Shown here: positions 25,336-35,516 of the stretch, one piece after another | How positions within the stretch are numbered: position 1 is the first letter of the stretch | How the letters are laid out: every line of letters starts with the position of its first letter | NCBI RefSeq assembly: GCF_030867095.1 | Contig: NC_081824.1 | Location: 311,008,956 to 311,072,955, forward strand | DNA from: Alligator mississippiensis | Taxonomy: Eukaryota; Chordata; Crocodylia; Alligatoridae | DNA length: 64,000 bases | Reading direction: 5' to 3' | Notes under the pieces: generated by a model | What the model was told of the DNA's origin: nothing | Database searches by the model: none | The model's input: only the letters and a program-made list of their open reading frames with translations | Translations under genes and position numbers: made by a program

Positions 25336-27186
25336 TCATAGAATCACAGAAAATGAGAGTTGGATGGGGCCTCAGGAAGTCATCTAATCCAACCCCCTGC
25401 TCCAAGCAGGACCACCCCCAACAAGATCATTCCAGCCAGGGCTTTATCTAGCCGGGCCTTAAAAACCTCCAAGTATGGAGCTTCCACCTCTAGGTAACCT
25501 TTTGCACTGCTTCACCACCCCCTTAGTGAGTTTTTCCCTAATATCCAACATAAACTTCCCTTGCTGCAATCCAAGACCGTTGCTCCTTGTTCTGTCATCT
25601 GCCACCATTGAGAACAGCCTAGCTCCATCCTCTTTGTAACCTTCCCTGCAGGAAGTTAAAAGCTGCTGTGAAATCTTCCCTTAGTCTTCTCTTCTCTACA
25701 CTAAATAAGCCCAGTTCCCTCAACTTCTCATAATTAATGTGCCCCAGCCCCCTCACCACTTTCATTGCCCTCCACTAAACTGTCTCCAAGTTGTCCACAT
25801 CCTTTCTGTAGCAGGGGTCCCAAAACTGGACAAAGTACTCCAGATATAGTCTCACCAGTGCAAAATAGAGGGGAATAATTACTTCCCTCAATCTGTTGGC
25901 AACACTCCTACTAATGCAACCCAGTATGCTGTTAGCCTTCTTGGCAACAAGGGCACACTGCTGACTCATATCCACCTTACTGTCTATTGTAACCCCTAGG
26001 TCTTTTTCTGCAGGGCTGCTGCTTAGCCAGTTGGTCCCAAGCCTGTAGTGATGCATGGGATTGTTCCATCCTAAGTGCAGACTTTTGCACTTGTCCTTGT
26101 TGAACCTCATGAGATTTCTTTTTGTTCAATCCTTCAATTCATCTAGGTCTCTCTGAATCCTGGCCCTACCCTCCAGTGTATCTACTACTCCCCCAGATTG
26201 ATGTCATCTGCAAACTTGCTGAAGTGCACTCTGTCCCATCTTACAAGTTGTTGATAAAGATATTGAACAAAACTGGTCTCACGACCAACCCCTGGGGCAC
26301 TCCACTTAATACTGGCTGCCAACTAGACATTGAGCCATTGATTACTACCTGTTGATGCTGACAATCCAGCCACCTTGCAGTCTCTTCATCCAATCTGTAG
26401 TTCCTTAGCTTGCTTGCAAGAATGCTGTGGGAGACTGTATCAAAAGCCTTGCTAAAGTCAAGATATATCATGTCCACTGCTCTCCCCGAATCCACATAGC
26501 CAGTCATCTCATAGAAGGCAATAAGGTTGGTCAGGCATGACTTGCCCTTGCTGAATCCATGCCAACTGTTCTTAATCACCACCTTCTCTTCCAGGTACTT
26601 AGAAATAGATTGCTTGAAGACCTACTCCATGATTTGTCCAGGGACTGATGTGAGGCTAAACAGTCTGTAGTTCCCCAGATCTTCCTCCTTCCCTTTCTTA
26701 AAGATGGACACTAGTATTTTCCCTTTTCCAATCCTCTGGGACCTGCCCAGATTGCCACAAGTTTTCAAAGATAATGACCAGCGGTTCTGGAATCACATCA
26801 GCCAACTCCTTCAGCACCTTTGGATCTATTGCATCTAGCCCCATGGACTTGTACATGTCAACCTTTTCTAAATAGTCCCTAACCTGTTCACTGAGGGCTG
26901 GTCATCTTCTCCTCAAACTGTGCTGCCTAGTGCAGTACTCTGGGAACTGACCTTGACTGTGAAGTCTGAGGTAAAAAAGGCATTGACTATTTCAGTCTTT
27001 TCCTCACCATGTCATTAGGTTGCCTCTCCCATTCAGTAAGGGACCCACACTTTCCCTGACCTTCCTCTTGTTGCTAACATACTTGTAGAAACCATTTTTG
27101 TTACCCTTCACAACCCTTGCTAGTTGCAACTCCAGTTGTGCTTTGGCCTTCCTGATTTCATCCCTTCATGCCCAAGCAATATTCTT
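25336..27186 (-). mobile_element. CR1 LINE, 5'-truncated (left-arm copy)
   Basis: Minus-strand CR1 of about 1.85 kb against roughly 4.5 kb for a full element. It starts inside the ORF2 linker before the reverse transcriptase (VKGNKNGFYKYVSNKRK). It runs through RT blocks including [38 protein letters not shown] and FADD, then KDLGVTIDSK, and ends in the CR1 3' tail with CATAGAATCACAG (25338-25350) where octamer-like tail repeats are expected. Several stops and frameshifts break ORF2, for example directly after the NIFINNL segment. Its 5' end directly abuts the 3' end of the next CR1. Confidence 0.9.
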
Positions 27187-28690
27187 ATAGATTTCATAGA
27201 TTTTCGGGTCGGAAGGGACCCATTAGAACATCGAGTCCAACCCCCTGCCCTGAGCAGGAAAAAGTGCTGGGGTCAGATGACCCCAGCCAGGTGTTTGTCC
27301 AATGTCCTCTTAAATACTTGCAAGGAAGGGGACAGCACCACCTCCCTTGGAAGCATATTCCATATTTTGGCAACCCTCACTGTAAATAATTTTTTCCTGA
27401 TGTCCAGTCTAAATTTGCTCTCCTTCAGTTGGTGGCCATTGTTTCTAGTTACCCCAATGGGCGCCCTGGTAAACATTGTATCCCCTATTTCCTGCTGTCC
27501 TCCACTGATGAGTTTGTAGATGGCCACAAGATCAGCCTTCTCTTGTGAAGGCTGAAGAAATTCAGGTCCTTCAATTGGTCCTTGTAGGGTTTTTCCTGTA
27601 GGCCTTTAACCAGATGGGTGGCCCTCCTCTGAACCCTTTCCAGGTATTCTACATTCCTCTTGAAGTGTGGCGCCCAAAGCTGGACACAGTACTCCAGCTG
27701 CAGCCTGACCAATACCTTATAGAGGGGAAGTATCACCGCCCTAGACCTGTTTGCGATGCCCCTACTTATGCAAGAAAGAGTGCAGTTAGCTTTACTTATT
27801 ACTTCATCACATTGGCGACTCATGTTCATTTTGGAGTCGACTATAACTCCAAGATCCCTTTCCACAGTTGTGCTACTTAGAAGGTACCTCCCAGGCTATA
27901 GGAGTGTTGATGATTCTTCCTCCCTAGGTGTAACACATGGCACTTATCTTTGTTAAACTGTATCCTATTCTGTTCCACCCACTTCCCCAGCCTATCCAAA
28001 TCCACCTGGATTCGCTCCCTGCCCTCTAGTTTGTTTACCTCACCCCATAGTTTGGTGTCACCTGCAAACCTGGAAAGAGTGCTTTCAACTCCTCCATCCA
28101 AGTCACTAATGAAGCTACTGAATAGTACCAGTTCCAGGACAGAGCCTTGGGGGACTCCACTGCTCACATTTCTCCAGGTAGAAACCGACCCATCCACACC
28201 ACTCTCTGGGTGCCAATAAGCCAATTTTTCACCCATCAGACTGTGTAATAATCTACATTGCAACTGTTTAGTTTATTTTTAAGAATTGGGTGTGACACTG
28301 TGTCAAAGGCATTTTTAAAATCTAAGTAAATAACATCTATCTCTGTTCCTTCATCCAAGCATTTTGTGATCCAATCATAAAAAGAAACCAGGTTAGTCAG
28401 GCAGGATCTGCCTGCTATGAACCCATGCTGATTGCATCCTGAACTTGATCAACTCGGGATCACTGCTGTCCAAATTGCTGTCCACTTCTAAATCTCCCAC
28501 CTTGTAAGCAGCAGGTCAAGAAGAACATCACCCCTAGTTGGCCTTTCCAACAGTTGCATCAGGAAGTTGGCTCCAACACTCTCCAAAAATGTCCTGGATG
28601 CCTGTGCACTGCTGTATTGCCCTCCCAATATGGTCCCCCCAAAATCCCTCATGAGAACCAGGGCCTATGATCTGGAAATGTCTGCTAGTT

Positions 28691-30347
28691 CAGGGGCAGG
28701 CAATTATTTCAGGTGGAGGACTGCTTACTGAATTTTGGCAAGGTGTCGAGGGTTACTAGGGTAGCCCTGCCCTTTGATGGGTGCCCCGCCCCTGGTCGCC
28801 ATGTTGGGACCAGAAATCCTGCCCCCTAGCCCCTGACCTTTGCTACCAGAAGTCCCTGCCCTTTCCCCAAGAAGTACTCCTTTCAGCAAGGGGTTTTGCC
28901 ACCTTAGAACCAGAAAAATACCAAATTGTATTCTAAAAAATCAAACATCTGCTACAACATTCATTTTGATTTCAAAAACATATTTTTGCCCTGATTCACG
29001 TGTTTGTGTAGTGTACATAGAGGTGATAGTATAATATCTTAAAATGAAGTCTTACTCTTGTATATTGGGGGGGGGAGTGTGGGAGGTATGGTGGGTATAG
29101 GCTTGTGGGGGGCTGTGGGTGTCTGTGTGGGATTTTTGGTGGGGTGGATAGGTGTGGGGGTGTGGGTGTATGTGGGGTGGGGGAGCATGTGGGTTTGGGT
29201 GGATATGGGGTTTGTATGGGGGTAGTGTGTGGGGGGGGAGGGTGGCTGGGGGGAGTTGTGGCATGTGTGGAGGGGGAGAGTTTGCTCACCCCTCCCCCCC
29301 TCCACAGCAGGTACAGCCCCCACCAGCACTCCTCCAAGCCCGGATTCCACACTCCTGGTCCCGGGGCACCAGCACAGGCCCCCTGCTCCCACTTGCCGCC
29401 ACTTCCCCCCCACATCTGCCACTTCCCCCACTCGCCACTGCAGCACAGTGTCCCAGCTGTACAGCAGGATGCAGCAGGAGCCAAACCAGCCCAGCCAGCA
29501 CTGCATGGAGCCAGACAAAAATTGCAGGGGGCAGGTCGGCTCCTGAGTCCTAAGGCCCCGGCACTGCAGCCAGGAACCATGTGGTGCTACAGCAGTAAGC
29601 AGGGGGGTGGAGAGAAGCAGTGGCAGTGGTGGCCAGGAAAGTGGGGAAATGCTGGTGGCAGGAGGGTGGGGAGTGGCAGTGAGTGGGCACGCAGGAGTGC
29701 AGAGACAGCTGGGCAGGAGTTCAGGGTCCATGCTAGTGCACTGGGGCCAGCGCTGGTGGGGGCCCAGAGCAGGGCGGCAGGAGTGCGGGGCCTGGGCTGG
29801 CAGGGCCTTTATGGAGCCAGGCTGGGCTGCACCAGGAGGGAGGGGGGAGCCAGCCTGGCTTGATAGAGCCCCTGCTACCCCTGGCCCCATGCTCCTGCTG
29901 CCCTGCTCTGGGCTCCCGCTGGCCCTAGCCCTGGCACCATTTTCCCACTTTCCTGCCTATCATTGCTCCTCTCCACACCCCCACACTCCCCATCTCTCCA
30001 GCACCATATTTCCCAGCAGCAGCACTGGGACTGCAGGACTCAGCAGGAGTCAGCCCATCCTGGCCCTGAGGACTGGGGCGATTGCCTGTGGTCCTCTGCT
30101 GCTCCCCCCAGTCCCTCCCCATTATCTGAATTTCCCGCTCTGGTGGAGGGAGGTGGGAACAGCGCCTGGGGTCCCAGGCCAGAAACGTCTGCTAGGCAGA
30201 GGCTTCCACTTCGGGGCTGGGGGTGGGGCCAGGCAGGCCTTGCTGCCAGGGCTACTGGGTCCCGCCACCAGCTCCCCTTGCGCCCTACTGCCCCTGGTGC
30301 CTTGTCATCTTTGATCTGGCCCACAGGCTGTATTTTGCCCACCCCTG
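28691..30347. mobile_element. hAT-like non-autonomous element inside CR1, 1657 bp
   Basis: Begins CAGGGGCAGGCAATTATT and ends TTTTGCCCACCCCTG, which pair as imperfect inverted termini. The 8-bp flanks TGCTAGTT (28683-28690) and TGCTACTT (30348-30355) match at 7 of 8 positions, and CR1 endonuclease sequence resumes on the far side. The interior is very GC-rich, which creates long spurious frames on both strands. No transposase motif was found. The element sits in the 3025 bp absent from the right arm. Confidence 0.8.
29062..29290 (+). repeat. G/T-rich strand-asymmetric tract
   Basis: About 230 bp almost without C on the plus strand, made of runs such as GGGGGGGGGAG, TGTGGGTG and GGTGGGG. Many closely spaced G runs give strong quadruplex-forming potential on the plus strand. 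It lies within the hAT-like element. No regular repeat period stands out. Confidence 0.75.
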
Positions 30348-30470
30348 TGCTACTTGCTTGAAGAAAGTCTCATCTACCTCATCATCCTCCTGGTCTGCTG
30401 GTCTATAGCAGACACCCACCAAGAAATCACCCTTGTGACTTTCCCCTCTAACCTTAACTATTAGTCTGTT

Positions 30471-30900
30471 TTAAGTGTTCCCTGGTCATTGGTAAAGTAT
30501 CTTGATAAAGCTGAGGTTAGAAGTGACAAAAGATCTGCCAACAACAGAATTCTCTTTCCTCTGTATATTGAAATAGTGCTACTTTTTCCCTTTGAAAGCT
30601 AAGAAAGGGAGGGAAGACATTTCTTTTCCTGATCCTTATGAATCTGATCTGAATTCAGACTCCTCAGGGGAATATGGCTGTTTCCACGAGTTAAACTAGC
30701 TATTCATTTTTAAAAAAATGTTCATACTTCTTCCCTAGGTATTTCAGTAGTGCCCATTTCCATTTATACAACTTAGTAAAGAACAAGGGAAGAAATGATA
30801 GAAAAACTCTGCATGTAAAACTGTATACCCTACATTGCTCATTTTATTTTGTATCATTATTGCGAATGGCTTGTGTGACAATAGATGGTAATAAAAAGTA
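30471..30900. other. Non-repetitive DNA between CR1 and the inner inverted repeat
   Basis: AT-rich sequence with no recognised gene. It is the last part of the 3025-bp segment absent from the right arm. Confidence 0.45.
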
Positions 30901-31149
30901 ATATCGTTTAGACTATAACTGCTTCAGTATGATTGGAACTTAGATATTTTTCTCCCAAAGGAAAGAGATGTTTTAAGGGTGATACTGCGACACATTTAAC
31001 ACAGTTTCTAACTCACTGTATTTTCATTTTCTAAGGAAAAAAGGTAAAAAAAAAACTTTGAAAGAGTCCCAAAGACTAAAATTCAGGATACTCTGTTTTG
31101 GAACAATTGGGAATAAATGTATCCTGAATTCTTAGTTTTGCTTTGCAAA
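30901..31149. repeat. Inner inverted repeat, left member
   Basis: Reverse complement of 34580-34827, with six substitutions and one single-base length difference in an A run (about 2.4% different). It lies in the same order and orientation as the outer arms, offset by exactly 3025 bp. It ends at GCTTTGCAAA, after which the two sides are unrelated. Confidence 0.9.
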
Positions 31150-31790
31150 CAGGGGACACCTCATCAGAGCAGCATGGGGCTTGCAGTGGCAATGGGCTTC
31201 CCCACATGGCCCCGCTGCTCCCTGCAGTGCTGGGTCACACCTGCTGGGTTGCAGAGACCCTGAGGGAGGGCACCAGGGCAGGAGCCCAGGCCCGCAGTGT
31301 GCAGCCCATGACTGCCTCCACCCTGCGCACAGATCTGGGGGGGCACGGGTACCCCCTCCCCCCTGGGAGTGTGCACAGCAGCAGGGAGCTGCCCCCCACC
31401 ACCCAAGCCCACAGCAATAGGCAGCAGGGTGGGAGCAGGACTCCGCTCTGCTGCAGCAGCCACCACCTCCTGCGGGGGACAGGGCTGCGGGCCGAGGTCC
31501 CTGGCCCCACAGCCCTGGCATCTGGGCCTCAGGGTGGGGGGCAAGAGGCACCAGCAGGGCTGGGAGGGCTATGGAGGGGGTGGGAGTGAGGGACACCAGC
31601 AGGCCTGGGGGGGCCGTGGGGGGAGTGAGGGGCATGAGCAGGACCAGGGGATTTGGCCGGGGAGGGAGCAAGGAGCACCAGCAGGGCCAGGAGGGGGTGG
31701 GGGAGGTAGGAGTGAGGGACACCAGCAGGCCTGGGAGCTGTGGCTTGGAAGTGAGGAGCCTGGATCTGTGTTCTGTGAGCTAAAGGGGCA
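31150..31790. repeat. GC-rich block with a minisatellite
   Basis: Starts abruptly (ACAGGGGACACC) at the inner edge of the inverted repeat. From about 31525 to 31745 it holds degenerate units of some 40-55 bp built on GAGGGACACCAGCAGGCCTG and variants. The same motif family recurs at 55990-56270. This suggests a GC-rich non-autonomous transposon, but no matching right terminus was found. The long frames here follow from base composition. Confidence 0.5.
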
Positions 31791-33293
31791 GGGGGAGCTC
31801 TTGATTGTTTCCATGAGAAAAAACCCAAAATCAAATGCCAAAATCTATAGGTATTTAGAATTTATTTTACTGTAGTGATTGAGGCACTGCTAGGCTTCTA
31901 TATGCATGCTATATATGAATATAACACAGAGAAGGAGCAATACACCCAGATGAATGATTGTTTCATACCTACCTATTTGCGGTTGGAATATTAAAGCTGA
32001 ACTGCATGAAACGTTGAGGTGTCCTGGAGTTGTCTTCTCTTCTTTGAAAATCCTTGCCTGCTGACGGTGAAATCCATTTGATTGGCACTAATGACTTATT
32101 ACCAAGGAAAATTAATAACTTTTCAGAATTTTCTTTTACATGTCTTAGTTGTACTTTGATTCTTACCGATGCATTTACTCTCTTATCTCATCTTTCACTC
32201 ACCACTTCCTCTCCTTTGTTCTCATGGTTGTATGGTAAATCAAAATAAGGAGCGGCTCCAAGCTTCAGACCTGCAGCGTGCTCTGACCATCAACCTTAAA
32301 ACAGTTTACTATTTCAAGACCGTCTTTATTTTATGATTTCCTGATGTGACCATCTGTCTAGTTAAGAACCTTGATTATGTGTGTCTAAAACATTTCACGT
32401 CAGTGTTCAGATTTGCTCTTCACTGTCACGAATGTGCGATTAATGATATAGATGTATTTCATTTCATCATCCCCAATAAATCCTCCTCTGATAAGAGGTT
32501 GGAGAGGGTTACTTGGTTACTTACTGACATAAAAAAGATGCGGAGACAAGGAAACATGGGAGGTATCGACTGCTGGTATATTAAGAACAGTTTTATTGTT
32601 GGTTCTGTTTTAAATATTAAATATTGCTTCACAATATACTGCTGCCAAATGATTGTATTGTATTGTATTTATTTTAATTTATTCCAGGACTGATCCTTAT
32701 ATCAAATTGATTTTACTTTCTGCAAATACCTTTTCTTTTTCACTTGGGTTTCCTACTTGCTGATGATATTGGTTACTTTTTATTGTAATGTAGGATATTG
32801 AGTTGGAAGTGGGTTGTTTTTTGTTTCCTTGCTTTGGTTCCCCCTGCATTGTCAGTCATTCAAAACCTGTTATCAATAGGAAAAAGTCTTTTAGGAAAAG
32901 TGCTTCCCATTGTAGATAAGAGAGCTAAAATAAATGTTGCCTTAGCCCCACAGGATGTGTGGGATGCCATTAATTGATACATCTATAATAAAAAGAAAAA
33001 GGGGAACAAAGATTAAATGCAACAAGCAACAATGAGCTGCAAGAGGCAGCTGCATGACAGGTTGGTGATGCATGTTCTAGGAGTGGTATGAGATGGGAGA
33101 TGTTATGTTAACTGTCAAGCATACAGAATTGTACTTTGGGCCTCACCTAATTGTCTATCTTATTTTTAAAACAAAGTTATCATGCACAGAGTTTTCTATT
33201 CATGCTTCTCAGTATCTTTTTTTCCAGGAAAAGGCTTCATGTATCCATGATACAGACAAATGACAATTCAAAACATGAACAAAGTTGGCTTAC
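31791..33293. other. Central spacer, no clear gene
   Basis: AT-rich DNA near the centre of the palindrome. A 115-codon plus-strand frame at 32346-32693 has no recognisable domain and ends in low-complexity AT-rich sequence; I do not support it as a gene. Confidence 0.45.
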
Positions 33294-33452
33294 CTGCCAC
33301 TTGAGGCTTTCGTGTTCTGCATGAATTCTGCACAGTTCATTCTCTTGATGCTGCTTTTCAGTTGGTAATTTCTTTATGAGGTAATTGGTATTCTCTGGTC
33401 TTTGATCCAGGGATTTCAGTAGATACACAGCTGTATCCTGAGATTCTTCTTT
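33294..33452 (-). CDS. Candidate internal exon of a coiled-coil protein
   Basis: On the minus strand a 159-bp segment (53 codons, phase 0 at both ends) is bounded by a plausible acceptor (a pyrimidine-rich stretch, then CTGAG) and a good donor (GTGGCAG followed by GTAAGCC). The peptide runs from KEESQDTAVYLLKSL to HESLKWQ. It is charged and heptad-like, as in ciliary/basal-body coiled-coil proteins of the CFAP157/BBOF1 (DUF4515) type. That family link is an impression from residue pattern only. No neighbouring exon was identified in the window. It could instead be a chance open frame with a chance donor, or an isolated duplicated exon. Confidence 0.35.
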
Positions 33453-33514
33453 CTCAGTTACCAAAATGGAATGAAATCAGAACTATTTAAAATAAGATTT
33501 CATTATGCAAGAGG

Positions 33515-33610
33515 CAAGGATTTCTTAGGGTGATATCTTTTACTGGACCAGCTGCAGAGTGGGGATAGAGTTAGACAAGCTCTAAAATGCAAGACATTCT
33601 TCATTAGATC
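33515..33610 (+). repeat. Interspersed repeat copy, related in layout to 61180-61325
   Basis: Contains GGTGATATCTTTTACTGGAC, then AGACAAGCTCT and ATTCTTCATTAGATCTGAGG. The same arrangement (GATATCTTTTTATTCGACCA, a GCAAGCTTT-like block, CTTCTTCAGGCAT) is seen at 61180-61325. This fits two related members of one mobile family; I cannot name the family. Confidence 0.5.
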
Positions 33611-34079
33611 TGAGGTGTGAGAGCCATTAGGATTTCACAGTGACAAAAAACACACAACTATGTTTTTTGTATAAAGTATGTTGATTCTCAGTAAAACTGA
33701 AAAATAACAAACTTGCTGAATACCTAGGTGCATGTAGGCAGAAAAGTAAAACTCTGTATACACCAGCAGCAGGGCATGCATCAAAATGGCATCCATAGAC
33801 ACTGAAGGAAAAAACCCTAAAACCAAAGTCAGTTTAGTAACTGGGATCACATATGGATAAGTCTTCTTAGCACTTAGTGGTGGGAAAAAACCCTCCAATA
33901 ATCTCTTGCCACAGGTATTACAGAACCACTGCCTTTATTTCCATGATTTAAAAAAATAAGAAAAAAACAGCTCTGAATCAAGGTCAGCTCATGAAAGCCC
34001 AATCTGCTAAGATGCTGTTTGATCAATTAGTAATACTATGGTCTAGAACACAAGTCTAAATAGTAGGTGAAAGTAAATG

Positions 34080-34345
34080 GGCCAGATAAGTAGTGTGGCA
34101 TTTGTCTGTAGGCTTGATTGATCCCTGGGGCCTGGCACTGCCCCATCCCTGCCCGACACATTGGGATCGGGCCCTGGAGGCCTGGTGCTGCCCCCTCCCT
34201 TGTCCCTTGCATTCTAATATTGGGGCCTGGGGGGTCCAGCACTGCCCTTTCCTGCCCCCTGCACTCTGGGATTGGGTCCCAGGGGCCTGTTACCATCTTC
34301 ATCGAACCCTGTATGTCAGGATCTGGCACCTGATTTAGTGTGGAG
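34080..34345. repeat. GC-rich minisatellite, units of about 60 bp
   Basis: About four degenerate units, each with TTGGG(A/G)(T/C)(C/T)GGG..., GGGGCCTGG and a CACTGCCCC-type block, between 34117 and 34300. It begins near GGGCCAGATAAG and ends near GGATCTGGCACC, which may be remnants of terminal repeats. No coding feature. Confidence 0.5.
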
Positions 34346-34579
34346 GCCTGAGGCTCCCCATGGATTCAGAAATTTGGCAGTTGAGGATTTGTGCCACTAT
34401 TCCTCTGTTGCTGGATCTGAGATTTAAACAAAAAATATTTGTGACACAATAGAGCTAAAACAAGATGACTACCAATAAGTGAAAATCCGAACTTAGTATT
34501 AATTTTTAAACAATTGCATGCAGTCATATTTATTAATTTTTTTAATAGGATGCAAAATTGACAGAATCCCATGTATCCC

Positions 34580-34827
34580 TTTGCAAAGCAAAACTGAGAA
34601 TTCAGGATACTTTTATTCCCAATTGTTCCAAAACAGAGTATCCTGAATTTTAGTCTTTGGGACTCTTTCAAAGTTTTTTTTTACCTTTTTTCCTTAGAAA
34701 ATTAAAATACAGTGAGTTAGAAACTGTGTTAAATGTGTCACAGTATCACCCTTAAAACATCTCTTTCCTTTGGGAGAAAAATATCTAAGTTCCAATTGTA
34801 CTGAAGCAGTTATAGTCTAAACGATAT
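34580..34827. repeat. Inner inverted repeat, right member
   Basis: Partner of 30901-31149. Its outer end joins the right arm at ACGATAT/TAGCACAACTG (34827/34828). The left side has the same two sequences separated by 3025 bp, so this is a deletion-type junction with the dinucleotide TA shared at both edges. Confidence 0.9.
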
Positions 34828-35516
34828 TAGCACAACTGTGGAAAGGGATCTTGGAGTTATAGTCGACTCCAAAATGAACATGAGTCGCCAATGTGATGAA
34901 GTAATAAGTAAAGCTAACTGCACTCTTTCTTGCATAAGTAGGGGCATCGCAAACAGGTCTAGGGCGGTGATACTTCCCCTCTATAAGGTATTGGTCAGGC
35001 TGCAGCTGGAGTACTGTGTCCAGCTTTGGGCGCCACACTTCAAGAGGAATGTAGAATACCTGGAAAGGGTTCAGAGGAGGGCCACCCATCTGGTTAAAGG
35101 CCTACAGGAAAAACCCTACAAGGACCAATTGAAGGACCTGAATTTCTTCAGCCTTCACAAGAGAAGGCTGATCTTGTGGCCATCTACAAACTCATCAGTG
35201 GAGGACAGCAGGAAATAGGGGATACAATGTTTACCAGGGCGCCCATTGGGGTAACTAGAAACAATGGCCACCAACTGAAGGAGAGCAAATTTAGACTGGA
35301 CATCAGGAAAAAATTATTTACAGTGAGGGTTGCCAAAATATGGAATATGCTTCCAAGGGAGGTGGTGCTGTCCCCTTCCTTGCAAGTATTTAAGAGGACA
35401 TTGGACAAACACCTGGCTGGGGTCATCTGACCCCAGCACTTTTTCCTGCTCAGGGCAGGGGGTTGGACTCGATGTTCTAATGGGTCCCTTCCGACCCGAA
35501 AATCTATGAAATCTAT
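34828..35516 (+). mobile_element. CR1 LINE 3' fragment (right-arm copy of the second CR1)
   Basis: Plus-strand copy of 27187-27875. An open frame of 126 codons begins VEKDLGVIVDSK-like and continues through LEYCVQLWAPH and VQRRATHL, the CR1 thumb-like and downstream region. It then reaches the 3' tail (GGTTGGACTCGATG, ATCTATGAAATC). The upstream part is missing because of the 3025-bp discontinuity. Confidence 0.9.

Larger units (their letters stand above)
22412..27875. repeat. Left arm of a 5.46-kb near-perfect inverted duplication
   Basis: This is the reverse complement of 34828-40291; paired positions always sum to 62703, so there is no net insertion or deletion over 5464 bp. Stretches compared near 22690, 24310, 24905, 25445, 26885 and 27865 were identical base for base, and all the longer translated frames in the two arms are identical. 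The arm carries an LTR-like block, AT-rich DNA, one truncated CR1 and the 3' part of a second CR1. The outer edge lies in an A-rich tract. The inner edge lies inside the second CR1, after GTTGTGCTA. Confidence 0.95.
27187..30470 (-). mobile_element. Second CR1 LINE, interrupted by a hAT-like element
   Basis: Minus-strand CR1. The 3' tail lies at 27187-27230 (ATAGATTTCATAGATTTTCG). RT blocks are seen at 27500-28440 ([50 protein letters not shown]). Endonuclease-domain remnants are at about 28500-28690 and 30348-30470 (YYRPP-like, ALVLMRDF, ERPTRGDVLLDLLL). The endonuclease runs into the RT after only some 60 bp, so about 1 kb of ORF2 between them is missing. The hAT-like element at 28691-30347 splits the endonuclease part. 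Only its 3' 689 bp are present in the right arm. Confidence 0.85.

Noticed and set aside
29039-29890. Open frames of up to 283 codons on both strands in the GC-rich core of the hAT-like element
   Set aside because: They are proline/glycine-rich by-products of extreme base composition, overlap in several phases and lie inside a transposon with intact ends.
32346-32693. 115-codon plus-strand frame in the palindrome spacer
   Set aside because: No recognisable motif and an AT-rich, hydrophobic end; a frame of this size can arise by chance in AT-rich DNA of this length.
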